The notes below the pieces were generated by a model. The model searched no databases. It saw only the letters and a program-made list of their open reading frames with translations, and was not told where the DNA came from. Positions 5,646 to 7,717 of a DNA stretch of 7,717 nucleotides are shown here, in pieces; positions within the stretch are counted from its first letter, which is position 1, and every line of letters begins with the position of its first letter. This DNA comes from Chloroflexota bacterium (GTDB lineage: Bacteria > Chloroflexota > Anaerolineae > Thermoflexales > Thermoflexaceae): assembly GCA_030550075.1 (NCBI GenBank), contig JAUQQB010000127.1:1-7717 (forward strand), read 5' to 3'. Made by a program: the position numbers and the translations under genes.

Positions 5646-6688
5646 GGGGCTGGAGATTCGGAGGATGGGCATTCCTGATTATGATGGGGCTGATCGGCTG
5701 CGGTTCGCAACCCGCTCATCCCACGCCTTCCCTCCCAGGGCCTACCGCAACCTCCACGAAGGCCTCGATTGCAGCGCGAACGCCTGTTCCCACGAGGCGA
5801 TCGGTTGCGACGGCCTCCCCGACGGCCCGGCCCACGCTTCCGCTCCCTTCTCCGACGCCTTCCGGGGCGGCACCTTTCCAGCCTCATCCTTTCCCCGATG
5901 GTTTCTCGACCGAAGGGAACTGGATCGCGCTGGAGGTGGAAACTCATACCGATGCCGGGTCGTCCCTGGACCGGAAGTGGCTGCGCTCGGATCTGTGGTT
6001 CACGGATGGCCAGCGGTGGCTGGGGCCGATTCCGCTTGGGGAATCGGAACGCCGGGAGCTCCGGGATGCCTTCTGGCGACGCCAGGGAGAGGAGCTCCAG
6101 CTTTGCGCAGGCGTGAAGGGCCGTCCGGTTTGTATCCCGGCCCCGCCAGGGATCGCCCCCGGCACCCCGGCCAAGCCATCGGTTCGGGTGGAGTCCTGCG
6201 CCGAGGGAGGGGCAATCTGTGCGACCGGGCCGGATGGTTCCACACGGATGGTTCCCCTCCCGGCGGATCTGAGGGAGTCCTGGGCGGTGAAGCCGCTCTG
6301 TGTTTCCCAGGGACGGTGGGCGATCGTGGATGTTTTCTTCCGTCAAAAGGAGCAGGACGTGCCTGTGCCCAGCAAGGTGTATCAGGTGGATCTGGAGACC
6401 GGAGCCTTTGAGCCGATCTATCAGGAAAGCCATCCTGATGTGATTGCCCGGATTGAGGAATTCCAGCGCCTGGGCGTCCTGCCGAAATGGATCTATTGGG
6501 CTTTTGAGCCCTACCTGTTCCCGGAAGGTTGTTCCCCGGATGGGCGCTTTTATCTCTTTAAGGTCGGAGGTGGTATGGGAGGCAGTGAAGATTCCTTGTG
6601 GGTGGTGCGAATAGAGGATCACGCCCTCTATCCGCTTCCCGGGCAGGATGCGCAGTGGGTTCGACCGGAGGGAGAGGCTGCCCGTTAA
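5642..6688 (+). CDS. Lipoprotein with Pro/Thr/Ser-rich linker and possible beta-propeller domain
   Basis: A 348-residue protein starting with a short basic and hydrophobic signal and a lipobox, L17-I18-G19-C20; lipidation of Cys20 would anchor it to the outer face of the membrane. Residues 22-80 are a low-complexity Pro, Thr, Ser and Ala linker, a common spacer in surface lipoproteins. The remainder (about 85-340) is mainly beta-type sequence with elements such as SPDGRFYLF and DSLWVVRIED that recall TolB/WD40-like propeller blades. It has several cysteines (LQLCAGVKGRPVC, VESCAEGGAIC) that could pair in disulfides outside the cell. I do not recognise a specific family. The ATG overlaps the stop of the peptidase gene as ATGA, and GGAGG lies upstream, so translation is coupled. 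That suggests the lipoprotein acts with the peptidase as anchor, substrate, inhibitor or immunity protein. A longer reading from 5600 is rejected because it would bury the signal. Confidence 0.85.
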   Translation: MRGWRFGGWAFLIMMGLIGCGSQPAHPTPSLPGPTATSTKASIAARTPVPTRRSVATASPTARPTLPLPSPTPSGAAPFQPHPFPDGFSTEGNWIALEVETHTDAGSSLDRKWLRSDLWFTDGQRWLGPIPLGESERRELRDAFWRRQGEELQLCAGVKGRPVCIPAPPGIAPGTPAKPSVRVESCAEGGAICATGPDGSTRMVPLPADLRESWAVKPLCVSQGRWAIVDVFFRQKEQDVPVPSKVYQVDLETGAFEPIYQESHPDVIARIEEFQRLGVLPKWIYWAFEPYLFPEGCSPDGRFYLFKVGGGMGGSEDSLWVVRIEDHALYPLPGQDAQWVRPEGEAAR

Positions 6689-6715
6689 GCGGAGATGGAG
6701 TGCCATGGGTCTTCT

Positions 6716-6752
6716 GGGCTGGGAGGGATGCCGAAGGCATCCCTCCCAGCCC
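6716..6752 (+). terminator. Perfect 17-bp hairpin closing the operon
   Basis: Arms of 17 bases (6716-6732 and 6736-6752) pair perfectly around the loop GAA, starting 27 bases past the lipoprotein stop codon. The stem is very GC-rich. No T-tract follows on the plus strand, and none on the minus strand. The position at the end of a gene series points to a transcription end or 3' mRNA cap, perhaps acting with Rho or by a T-independent mechanism. Confidence 0.7.
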
Positions 6753-6843
6753 GCAGATCCAGGGGGAAGGCCTCTGAATCTCCCCGGGCAAAAGCCAACT
6801 GCAATTTTGCGGGAACAGGAATCCGGAGGGAGCGAAGGGAAAA

Positions 6844-7717
6844 ATGTTTCCGGAACCGCGGATTGAAGCGATCGAGCTGTCCCCGGGTTCGGACCGCGGG
6901 ATCCCGGCGCATCTTCTGGAGGAGATGCGGGCGGACCTCGCCCGCCTCACCGGAGGGAGGCCCGCCAGGCCCCCCGACGCCCTGCGGGTGGCCCGGGAGC
7001 GCCTGGGCCCCGGCGCCCGCCCGGAGGAGGCGGCCCGCGCGGCCCTGGAGCTGCTGGATCTGGGGGAGCTTTACGATCTGTTTGCCGACCCCGCCGTGGA
7101 GGATATCGGCCTCCAGCATCGCCGCTATGTCCACATCTATCGCCACGGCCGGTGGGAGCGGGGGAGAGAGATCCGGGACCCGGACCGCCTGTGGGCCGGG
7201 CTCCGGAGATTGTGCGAGGCGTTCGGCATCCGCACCCCGAACGACATCAAGCCGGCCGCCGAAGGCTCCTTCTCCCTGGATCTCCCGGATCCCATCGGCT
7301 TCCTCACCGTTCGCGTCTCCTGGAGCGAGCCCCCGCTGGTCCCTTCCGGCTGCCTCACCCTCCGCCTGGCCCGGCCGGGCCGGGCGCCGGACCTGGAGCG
7401 TCTGGTGGCGGAGGGAGTCCTCTCCCCGGAGGCCCGGGATTACCTGACGGGGGTGCTCACGCGCAAGGGGACGCTGCTGATCGCCGGACCCACCGGCTGC
7501 GGCAAGACCACCCTGGCCCGGGCCCTGTTGCGGGTGGCCGCCCGCCGGTTCCGCCTGGTGGTGATCGAGGATTCCTACGAGCTGATGATCTTCTGGGACG
7601 GCCGCCCGGAGAGCGATCCGGGCAACGTCCTCCACAAGCTCACCCGCCCGAAGCTCCCCGGGGAGGACATCGTGCCGTTTACGGCCTTCGATCTCATCGT
7701 GATGGCCCTGCGGGAGC
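6844..7717 (+). CDS. CpaF/TadA-type secretion ATPase, 3' end cut by the window edge
   Basis: Open from the ATG at 6844 to the right edge (291 codons). Secretion ATPases of this group form hexamers at the inner face of the membrane and power pilus assembly or protein export in Tad, type II and type IV systems. The N-terminal domain includes LYDLFADPAVEDIGLQ (76-91), matching the usual DP-x-V-x-(E/D)-I stretch, and a YVHIYRHGRW strand. Walker A is GPTGCGKTT (215-223, Lys221), followed by the Asp-box-like VIEDSYEL (240-247). FTAFDLIVMALRE at the end aligns with the segment before the expected Walker B, which lies beyond the window. No in-frame start exists upstream before a stop at 6775, and the ribosome binding site (AAGGGA) is weak. 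The 120-residue N-terminal part is less conserved. Compared with the preceding operon its codons end more often in C, a possible sign of a separate unit. Confidence 0.85.
   Translation, partial: MFPEPRIEAIELSPGSDRGIPAHLLEEMRADLARLTGGRPARPPDALRVARERLGPGARPEEAARAALELLDLGELYDLFADPAVEDIGLQHRRYVHIYRHGRWERGREIRDPDRLWAGLRRLCEAFGIRTPNDIKPAAEGSFSLDLPDPIGFLTVRVSWSEPPLVPSGCLTLRLARPGRAPDLERLVAEGVLSPEARDYLTGVLTRKGTLLIAGPTGCGKTTLARALLRVAARRFRLVVIEDSYELMIFWDGRPESDPGNVLHKLTRPKLPGEDIVPFTAFDLIVMALRE

Noticed and set aside
5615..6706. Long minus-strand ORF of 363 codons opposite the lipoprotein gene
   Set aside because: It is an antisense reading caused by high GC: composition is Arg/Pro/Gly-rich without domains, while the plus strand has a lipobox, a coupled start and a ribosome binding site.
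6685..7635. Minus-strand ORF of 316 codons opposite the ATPase gene
   Set aside because: It overlaps a clear Walker A ATPase on the plus strand and crosses the perfect hairpin; the product is low-complexity and lacks any known domain.

Overview
The window is GC-rich bacterial DNA with tightly packed genes and strong GGAGG-type ribosome binding sites. Gene style suggests a thermophilic, Gram-positive-like or monoderm lineage, possibly Chloroflexota. The clues are a Pro/Thr-rich linker behind a lipobox, a small sigma factor and a CpaF-type ATPase. This placement is inference from style, not from a marker gene.

Left part (minus strand, 1-2344): a nearly complete threonine synthase gene (thrC) runs off the left edge. 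A roughly 320-base non-coding gap separates it from a gene for a multi-spanning membrane protein of unknown function. Upstream of that lies a tiny single-span membrane ORF of 44 residues. Two perfect hairpins sit in the spacer between the last two.

Middle part (plus strand, 2647-6688): a divergent, roughly 300-base promoter region leads into a compact sigma-70-family factor. It is followed by what looks like one expression unit. This holds three small helical-hairpin proteins of the WXG100/ESAT-6 type (one with a textbook WSG motif, two degenerate). A fourth protein joins a WXG100-like N-terminus to a C39/papain-like cysteine peptidase domain. The stop codon of that gene overlaps the start of a lipoprotein gene (ATGA). 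A perfect 17-bp hairpin closes the unit. My working model, which is inference, is a small secretion or surface cassette: helical-hairpin partners, an exported or surface peptidase, and a membrane-anchored lipoprotein, perhaps controlled by the neighbouring sigma factor. No FtsK/SpoIIIE-type EccC/EssC motor, which canonical type VII secretion needs, is in the window.

Right part (plus strand, 6844-7717): the start of a CpaF/TadA-type secretion ATPase gene, with Walker A visible and the 3' end cut off by the window edge. It sits beyond the hairpin, appears richer in C-ending codons, and may begin a separate pilus or secretion cluster.

The most interesting part is 2647-6688: the WXG100-like series with a WXG100-C39 peptidase fusion, a sigma factor and a coupled lipoprotein.
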